A stretch of DNA of 64,000 nt from an uncultured Pseudomonadales bacterium (lineage in GTDB: Bacteria > Pseudomonadota > Gammaproteobacteria > Pseudomonadales > Pseudohongiellaceae): assembly GCA_943842505.1 (NCBI GenBank), contig CALTDI010000022.1:35655-99654 (forward strand), given 5' to 3'. The position numbers and the translations under genes are program-made. Positions 19,905 through 28,660 of the stretch are shown here, piece after piece (positions within the stretch are counted from its first letter, which is position 1; each line of letters starts with the position of its first letter). The notes below the pieces were generated by a model. The model was not told the origin of the DNA. It did not search any database and saw only the letters and a program-made list of their open reading frames with translations.

Positions 19905-20444
19905 ATGCTCACTCTGATTAAGGACACTCTGACTAGTCAGGTGGTAACCCTTTGGCGGGTGTTCTCTCATCTTTGGGTGAAGGCGGACACCGTCGAGTAT
20001 CCCGATGAAATGCCTTATATGTTCCCGCGTTGGCGTGGGCGCATCATACTCAGTCGTGATCCTGACGGTGAGGAGCGCTGTGTCGCTTGTAATCTTTGTG
20101 CCGTAGCCTGTCCCGTAGATTGTATTGCGCTGCAGAAGACTGAAGACGATGAGGGGCGCTGGTACCCGGAATTCTTTCGTATCAATTTCTCCAGATGCAT
20201 CATGTGCGGTTTCTGCGAAGAAGCCTGCCCCACAAACGCCATTCAACTCACGCCGGATTTTGAGATGGCTGAATACGAACGACAAGACATGGTTTGGGAG
20301 AAAGAAGATTTGCTGATCGATGGCACTGGCAAGTACCACGATTATAACTTCTACCGTGTGGCAGGAAAGAAGATAGGCGGTAAGGATAAGGGTGAGGCGC
20401 GCAATGAGGCAGTGCCGGTGAACGTGAGGAGTCTGTTGCCGTGA
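19905..20444 (+). CDS. nuoI: NADH-quinone oxidoreductase subunit I
   Basis: Ferredoxin-like subunit with clusters N6a and N6b. The two CxxCxxCxxxC motifs are [15 protein letters not shown] and [16 protein letters not shown] chose the ATG at 19905 (179 residues; E. coli 180) because GGAG is 6 nt upstream; an ATG at 19893 is in frame. The stop overlaps the nuoJ GTG (GTGA). Confidence 0.95.
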   Translation: MLTLIKDTLTSQVVTLWRVFSHLWVKADTVEYPDEMPYMFPRWRGRIILSRDPDGEERCVACNLCAVACPVDCIALQKTEDDEGRWYPEFFRINFSRCIMCGFCEEACPTNAIQLTPDFEMAEYERQDMVWEKEDLLIDGTGKYHDYNFYRVAGKKIGGKDKGEARNEAVPVNVRSLLP

Positions 20445-20923
20445 TTCTGTTGTTCTATATAGCTGGCGCGGTTGCTGTTATTGCTACCGTTGCGGTAATC
20501 CTGCAGACCAATATTGTGCACGCATTGATCTATCTGATTCTATCTCTGCTAGCCGTAGCCGTATGTTTCTATGTCCTGGGTGCGCCGTTTGCGGCGGTAT
20601 TAGAGGCGATAGTCTATGCGGGCGCCATCATGGTGTTGTTTCTGTTCGTGATTATGATGTTGAACATGGGGCAACAGAGTCTGGATCAGGAGCGCAGTTG
20701 GATGGGCCCGAAGGTATGGATCGTCCCGTCTTTGCTCGCATCGGTGTTGCTTGCGCAATTGCTTGCGGTGCTGTCTCAATACGATCAGGAGTTGGCGCTA
20801 ACGACGGTCGATGTCATGCAGGTAAGTGCCTTGTTGTTTGGTCCTTATGTGCTGGCGGTAGAACTCGCCTCCATACTGCTCCTGGCAGGGTTGGTGTCTG
20901 CCTACCATTTGGCGAAAAAATAG
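20441..20923 (+). CDS. nuoJ: NADH-quinone oxidoreductase subunit J
   Basis: Membrane subunit (160 residues, five predicted helices) with the conserved block [21 protein letters not shown] containing the pi-bulge helix implicated in coupling. It starts at a GTG overlapping the nuoI stop by 4 nt. It is slightly shorter than E. coli NuoJ (184), with the difference at the C-terminus. Confidence 0.95.
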   Translation: MILLFYIAGAVAVIATVAVILQTNIVHALIYLILSLLAVAVCFYVLGAPFAAVLEAIVYAGAIMVLFLFVIMMLNMGQQSLDQERSWMGPKVWIVPSLLASVLLAQLLAVLSQYDQELALTTVDVMQVSALLFGPYVLAVELASILLLAGLVSAYHLAKK

Positions 20924-20981
20924 TGATGCGTTTACTGAGTGTTATGACTAACGAAATTAAACAGATGGGTCGCGAAAGATA

Positions 20982-21290
20982 ATGGAATCGATACCTGTTG
21001 AACATGGATTAATCTTGGCCGGCATCCTGTTTGTCTTGGGGCTGGTCGGGGTTTTAACGCGGCGCAATATCGTGTTTGTACTGATGTCGCTAGAGATCAT
21101 GATTAACGCGAGCGGCCTGGCGTTCATTGTGGCTGCGTCGCGCTGGGAGCATGCCGATGGTCAGATTATGTTCTTGATGATTCTTACTCTAGCCGCCGCG
21201 GAAGTTGCGGTTGGCTTGGGTTTAATAATCCAAATGTACAGGCGATATCACACGGTTGATATCAACGTATTAAGTCAGATGAAGGGATAG
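20982..21290 (+). CDS. nuoK: NADH-quinone oxidoreductase subunit K
   Basis: Small three-helix membrane subunit (102 residues, normal size). Buried glutamates needed for proton pumping lie in [10 protein letters not shown] and [12 protein letters not shown]. The gap of 58 bp after nuoJ contains nothing else recognisable. Confidence 0.96.
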   Translation: MESIPVEHGLILAGILFVLGLVGVLTRRNIVFVLMSLEIMINASGLAFIVAASRWEHADGQIMFLMILTLAAAEVAVGLGLIIQMYRRYHTVDINVLSQMKG

Positions 21291-21305
21291 GGGCAGGAAG
21301 CTAGA

Positions 21306-23156
21306 GTGCAAGATTTAATTTGGCTATTACCGACATTTCCTTTGCTGGGCTTCTTAAGCCTGGTGCTGACTAGTGGGAATCTGCCTAAGAAAGCCGTTGC
21401 CGTTATCGGTGCAGGTTCTATTGGGCTTTCGTTCATCACCGCCGCCCTGATTGCTGTAGAGTTTCTGGGCTCCGGTGAGACGCATTTTATTCTGGAAGTG
21501 TGGACATGGATGGCGGTGGGAGAGTTCACCCCTGGGTTTAGTTTCTACCTCGACGGTCTGTCTCTGGTAATGATGCTGGTGATCACCGGCGTTGGTTTTC
21601 TGATTCACCTCTATTCGACTGGGTTCATGCTGGATGACCCTAGTTACAGCCGTTTCTTCTCTTATATGAATCTGTTTGTAGCATCGATGTTGATGTTGGT
21701 GCTGGCCGACAACCTGGTCCTGTTATACCTGGGCTGGGAAGGCGTAGGCCTGTGTAGCTATCTATTGATCGGCTTCTGGTATGAAAAGCCAGAGAATGGC
21801 TACGCGGCCCGAAAGGCATTCGTCACGACACGGGTGGGCGATACGTCTATGGCGATAGGCCTGTTCCTGCTGTTTGCTCAGCTAGGCACACTAAATATCC
21901 AGGATATGCTCCATGCAGCCGAGACCCAATGGGCTGTTGGCTCCGGTCTGGCTGTCGCTGCCTCACTGCTGTTGCTGGGTGGCGCGGTGGGCAAGTCTGC
22001 TCAGCTACCGCTACAGACCTGGTTGCCGGATGCCATGGCTGGACCCACACCAATCTCCGCCCTGATTCACGCCGCGACGATGGTTACCGCCGGTGTCTAC
22101 TTGATCGCCAGAACGCATGTCTTGTTCGAACTAGCGCCTAGCGTGCAGCTATTGGTTGCCTGGATAGGCCTGATTACGCTACTGATGGCCGGTTTCACCG
22201 CCATGACGCAACACGATATCAAGCGAATCCTTGCCTATTCCACAGTAAGCCAGATCGGTTATATGTTCCTCGGTCTGGGTGTTGGCGCCTGGTCAGCATC
22301 TGTATTTCACCTGATGACCCACGCTTTCTTCAAGGCTTTGTTATTCCTTGCTGCAGGCACGGTCATACACAGTCTGCATCATGAGCATGACATCTTTAAG
22401 ATGGGGGGTAAGCGCAAGCAGCTACCCATCGCCTTCGCCTCATTCATGATTGGTAGTCTTGCCCTGGCGGCGTTTCCCTTCACGTCGGGATATTTCAGTA
22501 AGGATGAGATTCTGATTGCGGCTCTAGAGATGGAAGGGCCGGGGATGTTGCTGTGGATGGGCGGAGTGCTGGGAGCATTCCTGACCGGTATCTACAGTTT
22601 CAGATTAGTGTTCGTCGTGTTCTTTGGTCAGAGCAAGGGCCACCACGAAGAGAAAGAAGTGACAGGGTTTAGCATGGCTACGCCTCTGATTATTCTGATG
22701 GTGTTGGCATTATTCGGCGGTTGGATTCAGATTCCGGTAGACGCGGTGTTCAGCCATGGTGAAGTGCATGAAGAGCATCACATCAGCGGCTTCCTGCACG
22801 CGGTAATGATCGCGGTTCCACTTCTGGGTATAGGATTAAGCTATCTCTTTTATATGTCGAAGACATTCTCTGTAGAGAAGCTGATGGCTAAGCCGATCGC
22901 GGCTTCGCTGCATCGATTCTGGTTCAGCGGCTGGGGCATGGACGCACTGTATGACCTGCTCTTCGTTAAGCCATTCCTGTTTCTGGCTAGAATCAATAAG
23001 AAAGACTTCATCGACGCTATATACGCCTTGCTAGTGGAAATCTCTCGTGTCACGCATGGCATGTTGGCGCGCACCCAAACGGGTCAGCTGCGCTGGTACG
23101 CCATGAGTATTGCCGCAGGTGTAGTGCTCCTGACCGCCGTAGGGGTATTGCTATGA
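21306..23156 (+). CDS. nuoL: NADH-quinone oxidoreductase subunit L
   Basis: Distal antiporter-like proton-pumping subunit, 616 residues with many helices and the long lateral C-terminal helix region. Signature segments are YLGWEGVGLCSYLLIGFW, KSAQLPLQTWLPDAMAGPTP and THAFFKALLFLAAGTVIH. The start is a GTG at 21306. The end overlaps the nuoM start (ATGA). Confidence 0.97.
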   Translation: MQDLIWLLPTFPLLGFLSLVLTSGNLPKKAVAVIGAGSIGLSFITAALIAVEFLGSGETHFILEVWTWMAVGEFTPGFSFYLDGLSLVMMLVITGVGFLIHLYSTGFMLDDPSYSRFFSYMNLFVASMLMLVLADNLVLLYLGWEGVGLCSYLLIGFWYEKPENGYAARKAFVTTRVGDTSMAIGLFLLFAQLGTLNIQDMLHAAETQWAVGSGLAVAASLLLLGGAVGKSAQLPLQTWLPDAMAGPTPISALIHAATMVTAGVYLIARTHVLFELAPSVQLLVAWIGLITLLMAGFTAMTQHDIKRILAYSTVSQIGYMFLGLGVGAWSASVFHLMTHAFFKALLFLAAGTVIHSLHHEHDIFKMGGKRKQLPIAFASFMIGSLALAAFPFTSGYFSKDEILIAALEMEGPGMLLWMGGVLGAFLTGIYSFRLVFVVFFGQSKGHHEEKEVTGFSMATPLIILMVLALFGGWIQIPVDAVFSHGEVHEEHHISGFLHAVMIAVPLLGIGLSYLFYMSKTFSVEKLMAKPIAASLHRFWFSGWGMDALYDLLFVKPFLFLARINKKDFIDAIYALLVEISRVTHGMLARTQTGQLRWYAMSIAAGVVLLTAVGVLL

Positions 23157-24649
23157 TTCTGGTAGTACTGATTAGTATTTTGTTTTTTGGCGGTGTGCTC
23201 GCCTGGCTGTCCGAGGGGCTGGATTCCAAGTTCCCTCGCGTTATTGCATTGACGGCAGTGGTGATCGATCTTCTGGTCATGTTGACGCTGCTAGGGGCCG
23301 ATGCCGGCGACTCTGGCTGGATAGTGCAATTGAATGCGCAGTGGATGCCACGCTTCGGCATTTCCTTCCACCTTGCCGCCGATGGCCTAAGTGTTCTGAT
23401 GATGCTGCTAACAGCCTTTCTTGGGGCTGTCGCCATCGGTTCTGCCTGGGATGAAATTACTGAGAAGACAGGGTTCTTCTACTTCAATCTACTGTGGACG
23501 CTAGCCGGTGTAATAGGCGTGTTCACGGCGCTAGACCTGTTCCTGTTCTTTTTCTTCTGGGAAGTAATGTTAATCCCCATGTATTTCATCATTGCGATCT
23601 GGGGCCACGAGAACAAGAACTATGCCGCGATGAAGTTTTTTATCTTCACTCAGGTAACCGGCATGTTAATGCTGATTTCGATTTTGGCATTGGCCTATTT
23701 TCATTATGTACAGTTCGGATGGTTCAGCTTCGACTACGTCGATCTGCTCAAGGTAAACACGAGTAGTGCTATCGAGATGTGGATCATGCTTGGCTTCTTC
23801 GTTGCCTTCAGTACCAAGCTGCCCAGTTTTCCTTTTCATTCCTGGCTTCCCGATGCGCACTCCCAAGCCCCTACTGCCGGTAGTGTTATCCTGGCTGGCG
23901 TGTTGCTCAAGACCGGTGCCTATGGCTTGATACGATTCGCTATACCGCTATTTCCCGAGGCGTCGATGACGTTTGCACCGTTCGCGATGACGTTAGCGGT
24001 GATCAGTATTCTGTATTGCGCCAAGGTCGCCTTCGCGCAAACCGATATCAAGCGTCTTATTGCCTATACCAGTGTCAGTCACATGGGTTTCGTTCTACTC
24101 GGTATCTATGCCTGGAACGAGCAGGCGCTACAGGGCGCGGTAATGACGATGCTGGCACACGGTTTAAGCGCCGCGGCGCTGTTTATGCTTGCCGGCGGCC
24201 TACAGCACAGAATTCACACGCGGGACATGGATCATATGGGTGGTTTCTGGGCGAAGGTGCCTCGTCTGTCTTTCGTAGCTCTGTTCTTCTCCGTTGCCGC
24301 GCTGGGCATGCCTGGTCTGGGTAACTTTGTCGGGGAATTTTTGGCCTTGCTTGGTGCCTTTAAGGCAAACATCGGTTTAACCGTGGCTGCCGCCTTCGGT
24401 CTTATCTTTGCTTCTGTCTATTCGCTATGGGTCATTCAGAAAGTGTTCCATGGCGCCTATCGAAATTCGGATTTCGATGACAGTCATCTAGCCGACCTGA
24501 GTCGCCGCGAGATGTTTTATTTCGGCGCAATGATGATAGGCCTTATCTGGATGGGTATGTATCCACAGAGTTTCCTCGATCTCTCGGCTGGGACGATAAC
24601 GCAATTGCTTAATGAAACCGGGCAGGTTCTCTTCGCGGTGGGGCAATAA
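23153..24649 (+). CDS. nuoM: NADH-quinone oxidoreductase subunit M
   Basis: Antiporter-like proton-pumping subunit, 498 residues. The buried glutamate/lysine pump region is recognisable in FFFFWEVMLIPMYFIIAIWG and STKLPSFPFHSWLPDAHSQ. Overlap with nuoL by 4 nt suggests coupling. Nothing unusual in its length or motifs. Confidence 0.97.
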   Translation: MILVVLISILFFGGVLAWLSEGLDSKFPRVIALTAVVIDLLVMLTLLGADAGDSGWIVQLNAQWMPRFGISFHLAADGLSVLMMLLTAFLGAVAIGSAWDEITEKTGFFYFNLLWTLAGVIGVFTALDLFLFFFFWEVMLIPMYFIIAIWGHENKNYAAMKFFIFTQVTGMLMLISILALAYFHYVQFGWFSFDYVDLLKVNTSSAIEMWIMLGFFVAFSTKLPSFPFHSWLPDAHSQAPTAGSVILAGVLLKTGAYGLIRFAIPLFPEASMTFAPFAMTLAVISILYCAKVAFAQTDIKRLIAYTSVSHMGFVLLGIYAWNEQALQGAVMTMLAHGLSAAALFMLAGGLQHRIHTRDMDHMGGFWAKVPRLSFVALFFSVAALGMPGLGNFVGEFLALLGAFKANIGLTVAAAFGLIFASVYSLWVIQKVFHGAYRNSDFDDSHLADLSRREMFYFGAMMIGLIWMGMYPQSFLDLSAGTITQLLNETGQVLFAVGQ

Positions 24650-24654
24650 GAATT

Positions 24655-26124
24655 ATGACTATGACGTTTGACGATTTATTGCCTCTGATGCCGCTACTGA
24701 TAGTGACGGCAACGTCGGTCTTGGCGATGCTGATGATTGGTGTGCGTCGAAGCTATATCGTGACGGCTTCGATTACGATTACCGGTCTATTGGCGGCGAC
24801 ACTAGTCGCCATTTCGATGATGGATTCGACGAATCAGCAGATTACTCCGCTACTTATTATCGATCAGTACAGCTTGTTGTTTACCGTGCTGGTCTGTGCC
24901 TCAGCGATGCTCATCGCTATTCTTAGCTTTTCCTATTTCTTCGAGTTGGACGACCATAAGGAAGAGTTTTTCTTGCTGTTAACGATCGCGACTATAGGCG
25001 CAATCGTAATGGTCAGCAGCAATCATTTCGTTAGTACAGTCTTGGGGCTAGAGACGCTAAGCATGTCTCTATACGGCATGATCGCCTATCCAATGCACAG
25101 CAAACAGTCTGCGAAGTATCCTCTGGAAGCCTCTGTTAAATATCTTGTTCTTTCGGCCGCCGCTTCCGGTTTTATTTTATTCGGCATGGCGCTTATCTAT
25201 GCGCAGACCGGCACGCTGTCTTTTGCCAGTCTCACAGATCTGCCCATGGCTGCGGATAGTTTGGGGGATAGATATTCGATCATAGCCTTGCTGATGATAA
25301 CCGCTGGCATGGCCTTTAAGCTCTCCTTGGCACCTTTTCATATGTGGACACCCGATGTATATGAGGGCTCTCCGATTCCCGCTACGGCCTATCTCGCTAC
25401 CATAGGCAAGGCGGCGATGTTCGTCGTGTTGCTACGATTTATTCGAGTGAGTGATGCGCTAAGTTTTGATTCGATGGTGATGGCATTAACCTTGGTAGCT
25501 GCTGCGTCTATGCTGGTAGGCAATCTGCTGGCATTGCTGCAAGATAATTTGAAGCGCATACTGGCGTATTCTTCTATCGCGCATATGGGTTATCTGCTGC
25601 TTGCGCTTGTTGCCAGCCACTATGCTACCGGCACTCTCGCCGTGGAGGCCGTGACTTTCTATCTAATAGCCTATGTGATCACATCCTTAGGTGCCTTCGG
25701 TGTGGCCTCTGTCATCTCCTCTAGTGAGAAAGAGTTCGATTCTATAAAGGACTACAGGGGACTGTTCTGGAGAAACCCATGGCTGGCTAGTATTTTTATA
25801 GCGATGCTGTTGTCTCTTGCAGGAATACCATTGACGGTAGGATTTATTGGCAAGTTCTATATATTCCTCGCCGGTGTGGAGTCTGACCTTTGGATGTTAT
25901 TGGCTGTATTGGTTTTAGGCAGCGGCATAGGCCTGTATTACTACCTACGCATCGTCTATCGAATGCTCATGACTGAGAAGCACAAGATTCCTTACCGAGT
26001 GGGTGGTGTAGAGAGTGTTAGTGCCTACGGTGTATTAGCTATTCTACTATTCTTGCTTCTGCTCTTTGGTGTCTATCCCGCACCGATAATGTCATTAGTT
26101 GCTGCGGCTTCGGCGTTTATCTAA
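24655..26124 (+). CDS. nuoN: NADH-quinone oxidoreductase subunit N
   Basis: Third antiporter-like subunit, 489 residues. Typical blocks are LGLETLSMSLYGMIAY, KLSLAPFHMWTPDVYEGSP and LKRILAYSSIAHMGYLLLAL. It closes the standard 13-gene nuo operon. It is followed after 66 bp by an RnfG-like gene on the same strand. Confidence 0.97.
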   Translation: MTMTFDDLLPLMPLLIVTATSVLAMLMIGVRRSYIVTASITITGLLAATLVAISMMDSTNQQITPLLIIDQYSLLFTVLVCASAMLIAILSFSYFFELDDHKEEFFLLLTIATIGAIVMVSSNHFVSTVLGLETLSMSLYGMIAYPMHSKQSAKYPLEASVKYLVLSAAASGFILFGMALIYAQTGTLSFASLTDLPMAADSLGDRYSIIALLMITAGMAFKLSLAPFHMWTPDVYEGSPIPATAYLATIGKAAMFVVLLRFIRVSDALSFDSMVMALTLVAAASMLVGNLLALLQDNLKRILAYSSIAHMGYLLLALVASHYATGTLAVEAVTFYLIAYVITSLGAFGVASVISSSEKEFDSIKDYRGLFWRNPWLASIFIAMLLSLAGIPLTVGFIGKFYIFLAGVESDLWMLLAVLVLGSGIGLYYYLRIVYRMLMTEKHKIPYRVGGVESVSAYGVLAILLFLLLLFGVYPAPIMSLVAAASAFI

Positions 26125-26190
26125 GATTTTTTTAGCCAAGCGGCTTCTCCCATTATTCGAGTTACCGAATCTATCGAGGCGCTGTCTGCT

Positions 26191-26841
26191 TTGAATGCAT
26201 CTATAGTCCAAACTCTTAAAGATAAACTTCTACAGTTAGCGATACTGACTGTTATCGTAGGTCTGCTGCTGCTTCTCAACAGCGTAACAGGCGACAGTCT
26301 GCTCGCTGCCAGGCAGGAATTCGATAGGCGCAATCTTTATCAGTTCTTCGAAGAAGGAAGTTTTGATAATGACCTGGTTCTAGATAGCTATTTACTAACG
26401 GCGGATAAGGAGAGCGAAAAACTCGAAAATTTACATCTGTTAAATCTGGACCGAGACAGGCTTGCCTATATAGCGAGAAAGGATGGGCAGGCGGTTGCGG
26501 TAGCGGTGCCTACGACTGCAGATGACGGATTCAATGGCAAGATTGAATTATTGATTGCTGTGGATATGTATGGCCGTATTAGTGCCGCGCGAGTGATCGA
26601 AGATATCAATTCCGATCAGCTTTACGGGGTAGTCGATGTCATCGGCTCGAAGTGGATGGGTGAATTTGCAGAAAACAGTATGCGAGATATCCTGCGCCTG
26701 AGCTGGCAGGCGATTACTGCCGATAATGAATATGATCAGTTCGTAGGCGCGTCAATCACCCCCAAGTCCGTTGCCAATCAGATCTACGATGCGCTCGTCT
26801 TCTACCAATCTAACCGAATAGAGCTGATGCGCGGCAGTTAG
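26191..26841 (+). CDS. Orphan RnfG-like membrane FMN-binding protein
   Basis: 216 residues with one N-terminal transmembrane helix (about residues 16-34) and an RnfG/RsxG-type FMN-binding domain. Similarity is clearest in DGFNGKIELLIAVDMYG and YDQFVGASITPKSV. It departs from RnfG in two places. The flavinylation motif (S/T)GAT reads VGAS, so Ser188 replaces the usual threonine. The ETPGLG segment is replaced by NSDQLYGVV. The start is a TTG at 26191 with GAGG about 12 nt upstream; no in-frame ATG is suitable. No other rnf gene is nearby. It may be a substrate of ApbE or a non-flavinylated relic. Its place behind nuoN suggests, but does not prove, a link to complex I. Confidence 0.75.
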   Translation: MNASIVQTLKDKLLQLAILTVIVGLLLLLNSVTGDSLLAARQEFDRRNLYQFFEEGSFDNDLVLDSYLLTADKESEKLENLHLLNLDRDRLAYIARKDGQAVAVAVPTTADDGFNGKIELLIAVDMYGRISAARVIEDINSDQLYGVVDVIGSKWMGEFAENSMRDILRLSWQAITADNEYDQFVGASITPKSVANQIYDALVFYQSNRIELMRGS

Positions 26842-26848
26842 GGCGGCT

Positions 26849-26882
26849 AGCGGGGCTTGAATGGTATTCAATGGTCGCTTTT
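26849..26882 (+). terminator. Probable intrinsic terminator after the nuo/RnfG-like operon
   Basis: AGCG (26849-26852) pairs with CGCT (26876-26879), and inside it TTGAAT (26857-26862) pairs with ATTCAA (26866-26871) around GGT. Four T residues end the element (26879-26882). It lies 8 bp after the stop of the RnfG-like gene and before the gpsA promoter candidate, implying that gene ends the nuo transcript. Confidence 0.5.
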
Positions 26883-26900
26883 CCTGGCGCCTTCGTCGCC

Positions 26901-26929
26901 TTGGTATTGAGGCGTAATCAGACTATCAT
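26901..26929 (+). promoter_or_regulatory. Candidate sigma-70 promoter of gpsA
   Basis: TTGGTA (26901-26906) and TATCAT (26924-26929) are 17 bp apart. Expected transcription start is near 26936, about 24 nt before the gpsA ATG. This also argues against a GTG at 26933 as the translation start. Confidence 0.5.
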
Positions 26930-26959
26930 TGTGTGTTGTATGGACAGTTAAGGACTACC

Positions 26960-27991
26960 ATGTCTGCATTTAAAGTCTCGGTTATAGGAGGGGGTAGTTT
27001 TGGTACGGTAATTGCCAATATTACTGCCGAGAACGGTCACGATGTCGGTTTCTGGATGCGCAGCGAATCTCAAGCGCAGGAGTTGAATAGGCTCCATGAG
27101 AATACCCAATACCTGCCGGACTATCGGTTGAATGAAAGAATCCATGCTACTAGCGATATGGCGGAGGCAGTCAAGGACAGTAGGCTAATCTTCGTCGCCG
27201 TGCCGAGTTCTTCCTTCAGGCAGGTAGTGAGCGACATGGTGCCCCACATCCCAGAGGACGTCATTCTTGTCAGCACCACAAAAGGCATTGAAGCGGGCAG
27301 CTTCGCCATGATGAGCCAGATACTCAATCAAGAGGCACCGCGAGCCAGGGTTGGGGTGCTAAGCGGGCCCAACCTGGCTTTAGAGATCGCCAAGAAAGAC
27401 CTTGCTGGCACTGTGATTGCCAGTCCAGAAGAAGATGTGAGAGAGATAGTCAAGAGTGCACTGAAGTCCAAGTATTTTAGAGTCTACGCCAATAACGATA
27501 TGTTTGGTGTGGAGCTTGGGGGATCGCTAAAGAACATCTATGCCATTATAGCCGGCATCGCTGCAGCCCTCGGCATGGGGCACAACACAAATAGTATGTT
27601 GGTAACTCGCGCTCTGACGGAGATGGCAAGATTTGGCAAAGAGTTGGGTGCCGATCCAATGACATTTCTAGGCCTGGCTGGCGTGGGAGATCTTGTCGTT
27701 ACCTGCTCTACACCACTAAGTCGCAACTACAGAATCGGGCTCGCGCTAGGAAAGGGCACGCCGGTAGAAAAGGCGGTTGCCGAGTTGGGTCAGGTGGCAG
27801 AGGGTGTGAATACAGTAAAGCTTGTGCGGGAGAAAGCGCAGGAATTGGGGGTATACATGCCACTTGCAAATGGCCTGTATAAGATAATTTATGAGAACGA
27901 CTCGCTGGATAATATAATCTCATCGCTGATGCTGAGCGAGCAGGCACTGGATGTAGAGTTTGCCGCTAATGAGGATAAGGTCCTAGATTAG
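26960..27991 (+). CDS. gpsA: Glycerol-3-phosphate dehydrogenase [NAD(P)+]
   Basis: Reduces dihydroxyacetone phosphate to sn-glycerol 3-phosphate for phospholipid synthesis. The N-terminal Rossmann motif VIGGGSFGTVIAN is present, as is STTKGIE, and the catalytic-lysine region GGSLKNIYAI is intact. The 343-residue length is normal. I chose the ATG at 26960 because AAGGA lies 6 nt upstream and the protein then starts right before the nucleotide-binding strand. Confidence 0.96.
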   Translation: MSAFKVSVIGGGSFGTVIANITAENGHDVGFWMRSESQAQELNRLHENTQYLPDYRLNERIHATSDMAEAVKDSRLIFVAVPSSSFRQVVSDMVPHIPEDVILVSTTKGIEAGSFAMMSQILNQEAPRARVGVLSGPNLALEIAKKDLAGTVIASPEEDVREIVKSALKSKYFRVYANNDMFGVELGGSLKNIYAIIAGIAAALGMGHNTNSMLVTRALTEMARFGKELGADPMTFLGLAGVGDLVVTCSTPLSRNYRIGLALGKGTPVEKAVAELGQVAEGVNTVKLVREKAQELGVYMPLANGLYKIIYENDSLDNIISSLMLSEQALDVEFAANEDKVLD

Positions 27992-28024
27992 CGTCCATCA
28001 CGGTTTTCACAATGTAGTTAATGT

Positions 28025-28048
28025 CATCATGTGCCTATCGGCATGATG
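28025..28048 (+). promoter_or_regulatory. Hairpin directly before the DUF4389 ribosome binding site
   Basis: CATCA (28025-28029) and TGCC (28032-28035) pair with GGCA (28040-28043) and TGATG (28044-28048) around TATC, with a 2-nt bulge. The GAAGGAG ribosome binding site starts 3 nt later. It may modulate translation, or may be chance. Confidence 0.35.
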
Positions 28049-28062
28049 TAGAAGGAGTCTTC

Positions 28063-28572
28063 ATGTCAGACGAGCTTATAGAAATTGTAGATAATATTAA
28101 ACAGCCTTCGGTTTGGATTCGCGTGTTGTTCATGATCGTTTTTGCGGTTGCGTCCTATATTATAATTCTGCCTCTAGTTCTGGTGTTGAGTATCGCACAG
28201 GCTTTGTTCGTCCTGATTACGGGGGACAGTAATGCGAATCTCAGATACTTCTCAGCAACGCTTGAATTATATGTGTCTCAGATTATTAAATTTCTGACAT
28301 ATCTCTCCGAGGTGAAGCCTTTTCCATTCTCGGATTTGCCAGAGGTCGAGGTCGATACCCTACAGGAGGCGCCAGCTTCTCGTAGCGAAAGAAACAAGTC
28401 AGCTACTGACAAGAGCAGGGCAGCTACTTCTGCTGCAGAGAAAGCGGCAGTGAACAAAACTGCCTCGGTAAAGCCGGCAAAGAAGAAGGTTGCCAAAAGA
28501 AGGTTGCCAAGAAGAAGGTTGCTAAGAAGACGGAAACTAAGAAGACAGCGAAGAAGCCTTCGGCGACGATAG
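28063..28572 (+). CDS. DUF4389 membrane protein with basic repeat tail, probably frameshifted
   Basis: Residues about 1-90 form the DUF4389 domain with a strong hydrophobic segment (about 25-50). Function of the family is unknown. The tail is rich in alanine, lysine and arginine. I chose the ATG at 28063, preceded by GAAGGAG, giving 169 residues to the TAG at 28572. The tail is built of a 15-nt unit GTTGCCAAGAAGAAG, and the copy at 28489-28502 is one base short (four A at 28495-28498). This switches frame from a lysine-rich to an arginine-rich tail. Restoring one base gives an open frame to the TGA at 28608-28610 (182 residues, KKVAK-type repeats). Confidence 0.75.
   Translation: MSDELIEIVDNIKQPSVWIRVLFMIVFAVASYIIILPLVLVLSIAQALFVLITGDSNANLRYFSATLELYVSQIIKFLTYLSEVKPFPFSDLPEVEVDTLQEAPASRSERNKSATDKSRAATSAAEKAAVNKTASVKPAKKKVAKRRLPRRRLLRRRKLRRQRRSLRRR
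28474..28560 (+). repeat. Lysine-codon tandem repeat in the DUF4389 gene
   Basis: Imperfect 15-nt units of the type GTTGCCAAGAAGAAG, starting at 28489, 28503 and 28518 and degenerating after that, flanked by other AAG-rich sequence. Such arrays are prone to slippage, and one unit here is 14 nt long. This accounts for the frame change in the gene. Confidence 0.7.
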
Positions 28573-28660
28573 CAGTCTCAGATAAAAAGGTCGAAGACGA
28601 GGCCTCGTGATGCGTGGCTACTGTTATTAGAAACTAAGAAGGGTTGAACGGAGTTATGCC

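Noticed and set aside
28474-28560. CRISPR-like array
   Set aside because: The repeats are short, contiguous and in a coding frame, without spacers.
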